From: Fibrobacter sp.
Lineage (GTDB): Bacteria > Fibrobacterota > Fibrobacteria > Fibrobacterales > Fibrobacteraceae
Direction of reading: 5' to 3'
DNA: 64,000 bases
NCBI GenBank assembly: GCA_024398935.1
Contig: JAKSIH010000013.1
Coordinates: 1 to 64,000 of the forward strand
Part shown: positions 51,388 to 60,143 of the stretch, piece by piece
How the letters are laid out: every line of letters starts with the position of its first letter
Numbering within the stretch: position 1 is the first letter of the stretch
Notes under the pieces: generated by a model
What the model saw: only the letters and a program-made list of their open reading frames with translations
What the model was told of the DNA's origin: nothing
Databases searched by the model: none
Made by a program: the position numbers and the translations under genes

Positions 51388-51768
51388 TAGGCGCAAGGGG
51401 CTGAGCCCCTTATTTCCCTGCATTTTCCTGATTTAAAAATCTTGATTCATTTTGAGGAGCCGCTTCAGCGGCCCTCAAACAAAAATACGTAAGGCGAGTG
51501 AAGTGCGGGTGCTTGCACACGCTTTTCCGAGCCGCAGTATTTTCTTCAAAAAAGAAAAGGCCGGCCAAGCTTGCTTGGCAAGCCGAATTCTTTTTTCGGG
51601 GGTCGCAAGGGGGCAGAGCCCCTACTCCTTCATCCTTCCCGATTTTAAAATCCTGAATTATTTTGAGGAGCCGCTTCAGCGGCCCTCAAACCAAAAAGAA
51701 AAGGCCGGCCAAGCTTGCTTGGCAAGCCGAATTCTTTTTTCGGGGGCCAGGGGGCAGAGCCCCCTGAA
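51388..51768. repeat. Complex intergenic repeat block
   Basis: TTTTGAGGAGCCGCTTCAGC occurs near 51450 and 51660. AAAAGGCCGGCCAAGCTTGC with TTGGCAAGCCGAATTCTTTT occurs near 51555 and 51703. GGGGCAGAGCCCC-type hairpins recur near 51610 and 51750. The units are arranged as an imperfect tandem duplication. The segment at 51487-51545 matches the repeat at 1-82. Confidence 0.8.
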
Positions 51769-52563
51769 TCATTTAACCCGTTCCAAAATAATCAGGGCTC
51801 GTTCCTGGGTGCTGTTTGGAATCGTGTAAAAATGCTGTCCGAGGAATTTATACCCGAAGTCTTCCGGGTGGAAAGTCTTTAATTCATCAGCCACCGCGGG
51901 CCCCTTCATGAAGAACACCCGACCGCCGATCTTCAAGGCATTTGCAATGCGGGGCAAGGTTTTTTCCATCAGTTCAAAGGCGCGGCTGATGACACCATCC
52001 ACCGGTATAGTCATGCTACGGCTGGTAACCTTGTGGCCAAACACGTCAATGTTTTCAAGTCCCATCTTTTCGATGACCATGTTCAGGAAGTTGATGCGGT
52101 TGGGGCGAGGCTCGCACAGCGTCAGGTTAATACCCGGGTTCACCAGCTTCAGGGGAATTCCCGGGAAACCGGCGCCACTCCCCACGTCAATCATCCGGGC
52201 GGGCCACTTGTCCACATAAGCATTGATTAAGGTACAGTCCGCATAGTGGCGCTCCACCATGGTTTCAAAGGCATTCAAACGAGTCAGGTCCTGGTCGTCG
52301 TTATTTGCACGAAGCAGCTGATGGAACTCCCAAATCTGCTTCAAGGTCGATTCCTGAAGTTCCACCCCGTGATAATGCAGCAGCTTGTCCAGGCCCTCGA
52401 GACCAGGCTTGACGCGCTTGCCGTTAAACAGCGGGAACTCCGTGCGGGGAGCCTTCATGTGGGGAATGAAATCCTTGCCCAGGGCATCTGCCCCGCGAGC
52501 AGGAGTGCGACCAGCGCCACCCCAGGACTTTCCAGATTTCTTTGACCAGTTCGAATTTGCCAT
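51769..52563 (-). CDS. rsmG: 16S rRNA (guanine527-N7)-methyltransferase
   Basis: RsmG methylates G527 of 16S rRNA using S-adenosylmethionine. The protein has 264 residues. A basic extension of about 40 residues comes first. Then come NDDQDLTRLNAFETMVERHYADCTLI, the SAM motif MIDVGSGAGFPGIPLKLVNPGINLTLCEPRPNRINFL (about 130-165), and VISRAFELMEKTLP. The gene ends within the repeat block's right edge. Confidence 0.92.
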   Translation of the reverse strand: MANSNWSKKSGKSWGGAGRTPARGADALGKDFIPHMKAPRTEFPLFNGKRVKPGLEGLDKLLHYHGVELQESTLKQIWEFHQLLRANNDDQDLTRLNAFETMVERHYADCTLINAYVDKWPARMIDVGSGAGFPGIPLKLVNPGINLTLCEPRPNRINFLNMVIEKMGLENIDVFGHKVTSRSMTIPVDGVISRAFELMEKTLPRIANALKIGGRVFFMKGPAVADELKTFHPEDFGYKFLGQHFYTIPNSTQERALIILERVK

Positions 52564-52661
52564 AGGTTCAAAATTAGAAATTCAGGAAGGTCCATCAAAA
52601 AGTTTACGAAAATTTTTCATACAAAGGGAACCAAAATTTCGTGTATAGGAAGAGGTTTCCC

Positions 52662-54083
52662 ATGAAATTTATACCACGACTTTTGATCCATACTTTCCTT
52701 TTGTTTGCAGCAGTGTGCTCCCGCGCTGAAACCATGGATTCCGTCTACACCTTCCTGAACGAGAACCGGATTTTCGAATGGTGGGACGACGGGCTGATTA
52801 CCGGCGAGGAGGCAGAAGAAATCCTATCAAAAATTGAGGAGGATAATTTTGCAGAAGCCTGCCACCTGGCGGAGGCACTGGCCCTTGAAAATTGTGCACC
52901 GCGGGGGAAGCCCGCAGAAAAGGAAAGGACTACCCTTGAAAAGGCAGGCTCGATAAAAGGCTTCTTCGCCTACAAGGTCAAGGCGGATTCCGCAGGAAAA
53001 ATCCGGGACACCTTCCTGGATCTGGACATGAACTTTTACCGGTTCCATCTTCATCTGGGATCCCGCCAGCAGCTAAGCTACAGGCACCGGGGCGCGGAAG
53101 CCTACTTCGGGCAAATTGCCAGCCGAGAATTCCACAGCCAGATCGGAACCGACACCCTCTGGGGAACAGCCCTCTCCTATACCCTTGGGAAATTGCGGTT
53201 CCAGGGTGTTCTGGACTCAGCGCTGAACTTGCAGGCCGGACTCGGTTATCAGAAAAAAGGGCTCTCGGTAGGAGGCTTCGCATGGTTTCATCCAGAACAT
53301 CCCGAAGGAGATGTCATCCAGGGGCAGGCCTCGTCTGTGGTCCTCCAGCTAAAAATTCCCGAAGGTGAAATCGCCAGCTGGTGGCAGCCGGGGCAAAAGG
53401 CACCCCTCACCCGCCTCCGCCTGCAGAAAAATTTCGGGAAAAAGGACTCGCTGCAAATCTCCTGGCAGACAAGCGCCTACATTCACGGGAAAGAAATTCC
53501 GGAACAGGCCTATCTCAGCAGCACCTACGCCAAGAACAAGTTCACCGGGACCCAGGCCGTCGCCGTAAGTTTCCCGACCCGTCTCGGCGGGAGGAGCGAC
53601 CCCTGGATTACCAAAATCACCGCCAACGCCCGGGTGCTTTCTCCCCTGGGAACAGACTCCCTGAAATCGCGGCTGAAGGTTTCCGCAGAATCGGGACCAG
53701 AGTTCTTCAGGGTCGCCGCCAGCGCCTCCTGCGCGGAAGCAACAGACCACTGCCCACAAAACGACCTGTCCCTGAAACTTTCATCCCAGGGATTTTCCGA
53801 CTTCGCCCTAGGTGCCTCCATCAGGACCCGTCACACCCGCCACCAGGGTTTTGACGCTCCCAGAACGGAAGGAACCATCACCTACCAGCCATCGCCCCAG
53901 CTCGTCTCGGGAATCACCCTCATGATTCCACAGGGCTATCCCCAGAGACAGTTCCAGGTCCGTACCGAGAATTTCCTGGGGACCGGGCGCATTCAAAGCG
54001 GCCTCGTGGTTACTTTTAGGCGAAAACAGGGCGAGAACTTGCATCCTATCCACGGAAATTTTCAAATAAAACTGCTTTTTTAG
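52662..54083 (+). CDS. Outer-membrane barrel-like protein with N-terminal helical region
   Basis: The start is set at MKFIPRLLIHTFLLFAAVCSRAE, with AGAGG six bases upstream, giving 473 residues. After the signal peptide comes a helical region, NENRIFEWWDDGLITGEEAEEILSKIEED (about 33-61), reminiscent of an EF-hand or helix-hairpin-helix. The rest alternates beta strands (SRQQLSYRHRGAEAYFGQIASREF, GLGYQKKGLSVGGFAWFHPE) and ends in NFQIKLLF. It is probably an outer-membrane protein. It resembles the barrels of DNA-uptake-type ComEA-like fusions only superficially, so no function is assigned. Confidence 0.65.
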   Translation: MKFIPRLLIHTFLLFAAVCSRAETMDSVYTFLNENRIFEWWDDGLITGEEAEEILSKIEEDNFAEACHLAEALALENCAPRGKPAEKERTTLEKAGSIKGFFAYKVKADSAGKIRDTFLDLDMNFYRFHLHLGSRQQLSYRHRGAEAYFGQIASREFHSQIGTDTLWGTALSYTLGKLRFQGVLDSALNLQAGLGYQKKGLSVGGFAWFHPEHPEGDVIQGQASSVVLQLKIPEGEIASWWQPGQKAPLTRLRLQKNFGKKDSLQISWQTSAYIHGKEIPEQAYLSSTYAKNKFTGTQAVAVSFPTRLGGRSDPWITKITANARVLSPLGTDSLKSRLKVSAESGPEFFRVAASASCAEATDHCPQNDLSLKLSSQGFSDFALGASIRTRHTRHQGFDAPRTEGTITYQPSPQLVSGITLMIPQGYPQRQFQVRTENFLGTGRIQSGLVVTFRRKQGENLHPIHGNFQIKLLF

Positions 54084-54126
54084 CGAAATTTGAGCACTTT
54101 TTATGATTTTCAGCTGTTTTGTTGAC

Positions 54127-54144
54127 TGTATACTCGGGTATACA
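54127..54144. promoter_or_regulatory. Perfect dyad, candidate operator
   Basis: TGTATAC-TCGG-GTATACA is a 7-bp perfect inverted repeat between two same-direction genes. It lies about 75 bases upstream of a strong terminator, with no reading frame between them. Confidence 0.4.
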
Positions 54145-54219
54145 AGAAAAGTACGATTATGATAGTACGCGCGCCCTAGAATATGTACTTTATAGACACC
54201 CAAACACAAACACTCCCTT

Positions 54220-54260
54220 GACGCTCTCCGGTTACCTCCTTTTCCGAAGAGCGTCTTTTT
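54220..54260 (+). terminator. Rho-independent terminator
   Basis: The stem GACGCTCT / AGAGCGTC is followed by TTTTT. It could end the gene at 54083 or a short RNA starting near 54165. Confidence 0.8.
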
Positions 54261-54317
54261 ATTTGCGGGTATGAGCCAGCATTTTTACCATCCAGAAGCT
54301 TTTTTATATTTGCGGCT

Positions 54318-54719
54318 ATGAACATCGCAGCGTTAATTGGTGCAATCACTTTTTTGCCTAGCCTGGGCCTGAACATCGCCCTGGCTCTGGGGGCCCCTCT
54401 TGGGGTGTATGCCATGAACGCAAAATACACCGTGATTCCCAAGGAGCTGCGTCCCGCGTTCGTCATGCCCATCGTGATGCAGTTTGCGGCCCTCTGGTTT
54501 ATTTTGACTGGAGGCGAGGTCCTGCCCGACGGGGCGAGCCACCTGATTCCGGGCGTCATCACCACGATTTTCGCCTTCTTCTTTGCGCTGTACATGACCT
54601 TCTACACGGCCACCCTGCTGTTTAGCTCCAGCTACAAGGAAAAGACCGTCATGGGATCCTTCGGGGCCATTACCACCGTGTGCTACTGGATTACAGCCAT
54701 CAGTACTGTGGTTGAGTGA
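54318..54719 (+). CDS. Small integral membrane protein, unknown function
   Basis: The protein has 133 residues and four hydrophobic segments (NIAALIGAITFLPSLGLNIALAL, AFVMPIVMQFAALWFIL, LIPGVITTIFAFFFALYMTFYTATLLF, GSFGAITTVCYWITAIS). The second half is rich in aromatic residues. It has no recognised domain. It is followed by a repeat block before queH. Confidence 0.65.
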   Translation: MNIAALIGAITFLPSLGLNIALALGAPLGVYAMNAKYTVIPKELRPAFVMPIVMQFAALWFILTGGEVLPDGASHLIPGVITTIFAFFFALYMTFYTATLLFSSSYKEKTVMGSFGAITTVCYWITAISTVVE

Positions 54720-54876
54720 TGAGTGAACAATTAACAATGAAGAATGTTTTTTTTGGCGTCATTCTGACCCGGTAAGGGGAAGAATCCAGGGACGGGAAGA
54801 ATAAAACCTCTAGGAGCGAAGCTCCGACCTCATACCTCAAGCGAAGCGTACCCCCTGAACTAGTGAAGAGTGAAGA
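54720..54876. repeat. Dispersed repeats upstream of queH
   Basis: GTCATTCTGACCCGGTAAGG and GGAAGAATCCAGG belong to the same class as 34940-34975. AACAATTAACAATGAAGAATG and GAAGAGTGAAGAATG strings flank it on both sides. AGGAGCGAAGCTCCG forms a small hairpin. Confidence 0.65.
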
Positions 54877-55644
54877 ATGAAAGCGATGGAAGACAACGTA
54901 AGAAAAAAAATTTTGGACGGGGTTCGGGGACCTGAGGAAAGCTTGGTTGCCGTCTCGGGAAATAACGGTCCGAAGCCGCCGAAACACAACTTCCAGCGGG
55001 ACCTGGAATACATCATCCGCGGCTTGCAGAAGCGTGGCGAAACGCCCACATTGCTCTTGCACGCCTGTTGCGCCCCTTGCAGTAGCTACAGCATCGAATA
55101 TCTTTCCCAGTTTTTCAAGATTACGGTTTTCTACTACAACCCCAACATTTCTCCCGACGAGGAATACCGCCATCGCGTTGCAGAAATCAAGCGCTTTGTA
55201 GCGGAGTTCCCCACGAAAAATCCGGTGACGCTGATTGAAGGACCTTACGAACCCAAGAAATTTTATGAGTTCGTCCGCGGGCTTGAAAACGAGCCGGAAG
55301 GCGGCAAGCGCTGCCGCAAGTGCTTTGAAATGCGCCTGGCAGAATCCGCACGTATTGCAAAAGAACTTTGCGCTGACTTCGTCACCACCACCCTTACCAT
55401 CAGCCCCATGAAGGACGCTCAGGTTCTCAATGAAGTGATGGAAGAACAATGCCAGAAATACGGCGTAAAGCGTCTGCCCACGGACCTGAAAAAGAAAGGC
55501 GGTTTCAAGCGTTCCACCGAACTTTCGGAACAGTACCATCTGTACCGCCAGAATTTCTGCGGTTGCGTCTTCTCCCAGCGAGAAGCAAAGGAAAGAGAAG
55601 CCCGCGCCGCCGCTAAAGCGATTTCAGTAACGCCACAAGACTGA
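54877..55644 (+). CDS. queH: Epoxyqueuosine reductase QueH
   Basis: QueH reduces epoxyqueuosine to queuosine in tRNA and replaces QueG in many anaerobes. The protein has 255 residues. The DUF208 pattern is complete: LLHACCAPCSSYSIEYL (CC...C ligands near 58-62), YYNPNISPDEEYRHRVAE, GGKRCRKCFEMRLAESA (near 142), TTTLTISPMKD and QNFCGCVFSQRE. Four cysteine positions bind an Fe-S cluster and iron. The end overlaps a convergent gene by 32 bases. Confidence 0.93.
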   Translation: MKAMEDNVRKKILDGVRGPEESLVAVSGNNGPKPPKHNFQRDLEYIIRGLQKRGETPTLLLHACCAPCSSYSIEYLSQFFKITVFYYNPNISPDEEYRHRVAEIKRFVAEFPTKNPVTLIEGPYEPKKFYEFVRGLENEPEGGKRCRKCFEMRLAESARIAKELCADFVTTTLTISPMKDAQVLNEVMEEQCQKYGVKRLPTDLKKKGGFKRSTELSEQYHLYRQNFCGCVFSQREAKEREARAAAKAISVTPQD

Positions 55645-56494
55645 AAATATCCCAGGGGTTTTCGTCCACAAATTCGCAGGGTACATGGGTTGCCGGCAAG
55701 ATGTAGCTTAAGGTTGTCTTCGGCGCCCCAAAGCAGCGCTTATCCCTCATGAGGATTTCGCGGGGAGCAGGCACCAGACCCGCGGCAGTTTCACGATAGT
55801 CAATGGCGTTGTGAACCTTGTTCCCGCAGGAAACGCAAACCCCGCTAATGGAATGAACTCCCGAAAGTACGGACCCGCAACACCAGTAGTTATGAACGTC
55901 GCCACCGCAGTGGGGGCAGCCATGATGGGCAACGCCATAGCCGTACTTGTAGTAATTCAGAAGTTCACCCAGGCAAATGTACCTGCCCTTAAACCAGCAG
56001 TAGCTAAAGCCCACATTGTTAAACTGCAGTGAGGCAAATTCCCGATACTTCATCACAAGGTCCCTGTGCTTCAGAATCAGCGGCAGGTTCTGCAAAAAAC
56101 ATTCCGCCCCATGATCACGGCCTAAGGCAGCAGACATTTTCTTGCGCAGTTCATGCTGGGCGAGAGCTTCGGCCAGTTCTTTTTCGCCAATATCCAGCGT
56201 TGCGTAAACAAAGGAACGCAAACGCCTGGGGACAATTCCATTTTCCGCTATATGGCAAAATTTTGCCAGCAGGCTGGAATCCGTTTCCTTGAGTTTCACT
56301 TCCCGACTTTCGCAGTGGCGCTTGTACAGTTCCAGAAGATCGCCAGGAGCATAGCCCTTCGCAGCCATGCGTTCGCGAATAATTTGCGCCAATTCAACGG
56401 CGGAATCCACATGAAAGCCGTCGCAGAACTTCTTTACTGTTTGGGAATGAGAACTGGATCCGTTTTTCGGACGAAAATCAATAGACAAAGCCAT
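55613..56494 (-). CDS. Zinc-ribbon protein of unknown function
   Basis: The protein has 293 residues, with GAGGAGG five bases before the ATG. The C-terminal part has two CXXC pairs (HHGCPHCGGDVHNYWCCGS and CVSCGNKVHN, about 192-232), forming one or two zinc ribbons. The N-terminal part (VDSAVELAQIIRERMAAKGYAPGDLLELYKRHCESREVKLKETDSSLLAKFCHIAENGI) reads like a helical XRE-type domain. A DNA- or RNA-binding role is possible. No family is recognised. The 3' end overlaps queH by 32 bases, which is unusually long. Confidence 0.6.
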   Translation of the reverse strand: MALSIDFRPKNGSSSHSQTVKKFCDGFHVDSAVELAQIIRERMAAKGYAPGDLLELYKRHCESREVKLKETDSSLLAKFCHIAENGIVPRRLRSFVYATLDIGEKELAEALAQHELRKKMSAALGRDHGAECFLQNLPLILKHRDLVMKYREFASLQFNNVGFSYCWFKGRYICLGELLNYYKYGYGVAHHGCPHCGGDVHNYWCCGSVLSGVHSISGVCVSCGNKVHNAIDYRETAAGLVPAPREILMRDKRCFGAPKTTLSYILPATHVPCEFVDENPWDIFSLVALLKSL

Positions 56495-56595
56495 AAGGCC
56501 TCCTCGTTTAGCTGTTTATTTATCCGCCCGCAAGTAAGGTTAAATCGGCGGTTCATTATTTATATCGAATAATCTACAAAAAATGTCAAATAAAA

Positions 56596-57417
56596 TTAAA
56601 GATTTATTTCAAGGCCACCAAATCCGGACCAATGAAATCCATTAAAGTCGCCCATGACATTGGTAACGCCCAGTTGAATTCCAATACCCTTATCAAAGAT
56701 GTAACCCACACTCAAATGATGGGTAAAGACCGCAGTAGGCAGGAAACTTCCCTTAGTCTTCACATAGGGATCGAAGGAACCCTCATCGTCATTGAATACA
56801 TTTTCCGGCCAATAGACACTTCCGGAATAAGTTAGAGAAACTCGTCCCTCGTAAACAGATGCGTAAATTCCCGGAGCAATCAAGTCCGAAGCGACATTTA
56901 TGAAATCCTCATGGTAATTATAGTCTTCATCATCCACAACTCCATCACGGTACTGTCGATTGGCAATTTGCAAGCCAAGGGACAAGGAAACTCCGGCTTC
57001 AAAATGGTCTGTATTAAGTCCTGCAGAAGCGGCTACGTAAAGGGCGTTGTCGTAGCCAACGCTAAAGCCCCAGGTATAAAGGTCCCCTTTACTCACAACG
57101 TGAATCGCGCCATACCAATAGCTGGTGACAACATCATAGAAAAGATTGGCGTACCTATAGTCGTCTTCAACACCAGCATTTTCGATTCGTCCGGCATATT
57201 CCCGGTCATCTCCCCCAAAGCGGGCGCCACCGCTAATTCGGACCGCTCCTGAATGAGGAGCCATTTCGTGACTTGCCCCATGAATTTCAGGAGCGGGCTT
57301 CACTTCTACAGCGGCATCCGTCAACAAAAGGCGATTAGGCACGCCTTCAAGACAGCCACTCAGAACGAATAACATTAAAAATAGGAAAAGACCTTTAACG
57401 CTCAAACCAATACGCAC
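56596..57417 (-). CDS. Barrel-like lipoprotein, paralogue 1
   Basis: The protein has 273 residues. The start is a GTG, preceded by GAGG five bases upstream. The leader MRIGLSVKGLFLFLMLFVLSGC has a lipobox at residue 22. After a short linker (EVKPAPEIHGA) come strands rich in G and Y, ending in GVTNVMGDFNGFHWSGFGGLEINL. The protein at 57461 has the same layout and ending, so the two are tandem paralogues. The terminal L after a beta strand fits an outer-membrane barrel anchored by a lipid. Confidence 0.75.
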   Translation of the reverse strand: MRIGLSVKGLFLFLMLFVLSGCLEGVPNRLLLTDAAVEVKPAPEIHGASHEMAPHSGAVRISGGARFGGDDREYAGRIENAGVEDDYRYANLFYDVVTSYWYGAIHVVSKGDLYTWGFSVGYDNALYVAASAGLNTDHFEAGVSLSLGLQIANRQYRDGVVDDEDYNYHEDFINVASDLIAPGIYASVYEGRVSLTYSGSVYWPENVFNDDEGSFDPYVKTKGSFLPTAVFTHHLSVGYIFDKGIGIQLGVTNVMGDFNGFHWSGFGGLEINL

Positions 57418-57460
57418 CTAAACCTCACTAACCTTGCATTTTGAAATATATAAAAAAATT

Positions 57461-58282
57461 TTAGAGGCTCAACTCAAGGCCTCCAAATCCAGACCAAACC
57501 ATATTTTCAATGCCATCGCCCTGAAGATTGACGGCACCAGCCCGAACCCTCCAACGATTATTCAAACGATAGCTAACCGCAGTGTATATGGTAAAAACCA
57601 TTGGTACTTTGGAAAGATTTTCATTTTCAAAATCTACATCATACATACTTGCGGAAACATCAAAACCGATAGAGCCAAAATAAAGAGATGTATAAAAGCC
57701 CAATAGGGAAGTTCCTGTCAAATGCGACGAGCTTTCGACACCTTGAACCATTGGCACGTGATGGAAATTATAATTGATTCCCTCGAACTCATAACCGCGG
57801 TTATTAATCCAAGCGCCTGCGGAAATGCCAACTTCAAAATGTTTTGCGTTCAACCCCAGCGACGTAAAGCCATACACACCACTATTAATGCCTAAGCCTA
57901 GACTCCATAGCAAAGGTCCCTTGCCACCCAGAAGAATTTCGGCACTTCCATTTATATGGCTGTATTCAAAATTATACTCAACATTCACCTGATTTAACAC
58001 ATTGTTGTTTTTCATCACGTTGCGACATTCGTTGCCACACCAAGCCGACATTTCATTATTGATACCATGAATTTTTTGACTTGAAGAAGGGCCTAAAACC
58101 ACTCCTCCGAAATAGCGAAACTTATATTTAGCATCAAAATATTCTCCGGCACCGCGCATTTCTGGAGCGGGATTCACTTCCATTTTTGCCTTGGAAAGAT
58201 ACTCAGCGGTAACAAAGCAACCGCTAAGCATAAATGCCGTAATCAAAGCAAAAGCAAATGAAACAAGTGAATGCAACTTCAT
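57461..58282 (-). CDS. Barrel-like lipoprotein, paralogue 2
   Basis: The protein has 273 residues. The leader MKLHSLVSFAFALITAFMLSGC is followed by EVNPAPEMRGAGEYF, the same linker as paralogue 1. The ending GAVNLQGDGIENMVWSGFGGLELSL also aligns. The midsections differ in length of loops. Loops with a C-C pair (WCGNECRN) are present here only. It lies 43 bases upstream of paralogue 1 in the same direction. Confidence 0.75.
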   Translation of the reverse strand: MKLHSLVSFAFALITAFMLSGCFVTAEYLSKAKMEVNPAPEMRGAGEYFDAKYKFRYFGGVVLGPSSSQKIHGINNEMSAWCGNECRNVMKNNNVLNQVNVEYNFEYSHINGSAEILLGGKGPLLWSLGLGINSGVYGFTSLGLNAKHFEVGISAGAWINNRGYEFEGINYNFHHVPMVQGVESSSHLTGTSLLGFYTSLYFGSIGFDVSASMYDVDFENENLSKVPMVFTIYTAVSYRLNNRWRVRAGAVNLQGDGIENMVWSGFGGLELSL

Positions 58283-58352
58283 TATTTATTTTCCAGCCAT
58301 TCACAAACTTAGATTATTTTATATCAAAACATTTTCGTTTCGTCGTAATATT

Positions 58353-60143
58353 CTAGGGATTCGTCGAGGAACTCACCATCTGACTGAGGCACTGAGAAAA
58401 GGATTTCTCTTCATCAATGATGTACGCCATAGCGCCAACACCTTGGTAGTCTTTTAAATATTCCAGATTCTTATCACTACACATATCTTCGGTCAATACT
58501 TCAATTTGGACTTTCCTACCGGAGCAAACCTTCTCTCCTGATTTTACGGTTATAGAAACATCCCACCAAAGTTCAAGGGCATAATTCAAGGTCACTTCAT
58601 AAGTTTTTCCACCAACAGAAATGACTTCACTGGTATTAGTCCGGCTCACAACGGTGAGGCCATCGCCTAAATCATTTTCACCCTCATAAAAGGCTCCATC
58701 AAAAGAAACGCGGGATGAAGTTCCTGCAAGAACACCATGCAAATCATCAAATAATTCAGAATGAGTAAAATCATATTCCAGATTCATATCGTATGCGAAG
58801 GTCATGACATTCTTTTCAATTTTGATGTAAACCATATTTGGCATACCAATGGTCTGCGGCACCCCATCTTTATAAACAGAACTTGTCGCCATCCATACGC
58901 CGCCAAGTTTTCCTGGAGTTCCTCCAACCCATGTTTCCGTTCTGGAGGAACTTCTTTCTATCATAAGTGTATCCCCCTTGAAATGATACTGCACCGTATC
59001 GGGGTTGGATTCCGAAATTCCTTCAACCCACTTCACGCTTTCGCCATCTTTCAAGCAACCTACCACTGGACCAGCAGCGCCACGAATAATGGTTCCTGAA
59101 TTTGGCCCATCCAAATTTTCTGCAATTTGGATATTCATATTCGCATGTACCGGAGCCGCATCAAAGGCTTTTTCCAGCTCCGACTTTTCTGCACCACCAT
59201 CTAAAAACATCTGATTCACGCATTCCCCAAATTCCTTTTCATTTCCCCAAGAGTAACGAGTCATGACATCAGGAGTTGCATCCGAATAATGCAAGCCATC
59301 CGCATTTTCCGCCTTGCACATTTCAGAAGTCACATTCAAGGTACTGAAATATTCCAGGTGACATTTTGCAGAGCCGCTAGAAAAAGTCATCGACAAGTAA
59401 TCATCGAAGGAATGAACAGAATCTATTTTCAGTTCATAGGTCACACCCTTATAAGTAAAGGTTTCGCTTCGATTATCCTGTTTAAGAATCGCCACTCCGT
59501 AGCGACCAGGATCAACGGCGTGTTCATCGTAAATGAGATCCGCATAAATATCCATGCTGGAATCTTCAAGACTTTCATAGAACATCCACATAAAGAGGGA
59601 TTGCATATAGTTGAAGTTCTCTTTTTCCAGCACACGGATTTCAATGGAACCTTCGCCAAAATTCCAGTACACGGTATAGGCAGAACGACTTAATTGCAGC
59701 CAGATTCCCTGAAGCTTTCCAAGCTCGCCGCCAACGAATTTAAGAACCGTAACATTGCCATAATAATCTGGTTCTTCATTCAAGGCGGTAAGAGTCAAAG
59801 TGTCGCCTGCAAAGCTATAGCGGAACAGGCCCCCAGCAAATTGAGTTACACGGTTCAGGTCGTCGACCCACTGGTAAGTTTCGCCCTGCTTGACACAGCC
59901 CGATTCCTGAACAAGACTGATGGAAATTACACCTGTTTTTGTGTTTTCGGAACTTTCTTTCACTTCATAGGAGCCCTGCGCATAAGTGCGGGCCACGGCA
60001 AACTCCTTCTGCGGATTTACGCCCGAGTCATCTGTAGTTCCTGCTATAGGGGGATCTGAGGTAAAGCCGGAACAGCCGCAAAGAATGAGGACCGCCGCAA
60101 ACACAACCCCAAGAATTTTATTAGGCAAATTACTTCTCATCAT
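58353..60143 (-). CDS. Large lipoprotein with internal duplication
   Basis: The protein has 596 residues. The leader is MMRSNLPNKILGVVFAAVLILCGCSG with a lipobox. Two halves correspond: residues about 45-310 and 335-595. Matching segments are QESGCVKQGETYQWVDDLNRV with VVGCLKDGESVKWVEGISES, RYSFAGDTLTLTAL with QYHFKGDTLMIERS, and ELGKLQGIWLQLS with TPGKLGGVWMATS. Each half ends in a FGECVNQM/FSQCLSQM motif. It overlaps the TIGR02147 gene by 14 bases, as in the cassettes at 20 and 26 kb. The function is unknown. Confidence 0.75.
   Translation of the reverse strand: MMRSNLPNKILGVVFAAVLILCGCSGFTSDPPIAGTTDDSGVNPQKEFAVARTYAQGSYEVKESSENTKTGVISISLVQESGCVKQGETYQWVDDLNRVTQFAGGLFRYSFAGDTLTLTALNEEPDYYGNVTVLKFVGGELGKLQGIWLQLSRSAYTVYWNFGEGSIEIRVLEKENFNYMQSLFMWMFYESLEDSSMDIYADLIYDEHAVDPGRYGVAILKQDNRSETFTYKGVTYELKIDSVHSFDDYLSMTFSSGSAKCHLEYFSTLNVTSEMCKAENADGLHYSDATPDVMTRYSWGNEKEFGECVNQMFLDGGAEKSELEKAFDAAPVHANMNIQIAENLDGPNSGTIIRGAAGPVVGCLKDGESVKWVEGISESNPDTVQYHFKGDTLMIERSSSRTETWVGGTPGKLGGVWMATSSVYKDGVPQTIGMPNMVYIKIEKNVMTFAYDMNLEYDFTHSELFDDLHGVLAGTSSRVSFDGAFYEGENDLGDGLTVVSRTNTSEVISVGGKTYEVTLNYALELWWDVSITVKSGEKVCSGRKVQIEVLTEDMCSDKNLEYLKDYQGVGAMAYIIDEEKSFSQCLSQMVSSSTNP

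Noticed and set aside
49243-51423. 726-codon open frame antisense to the PorV-like gene
   Set aside because: It is the mirror of a real gene with strong codon bias. The product is rich in V, H and G with no domain.
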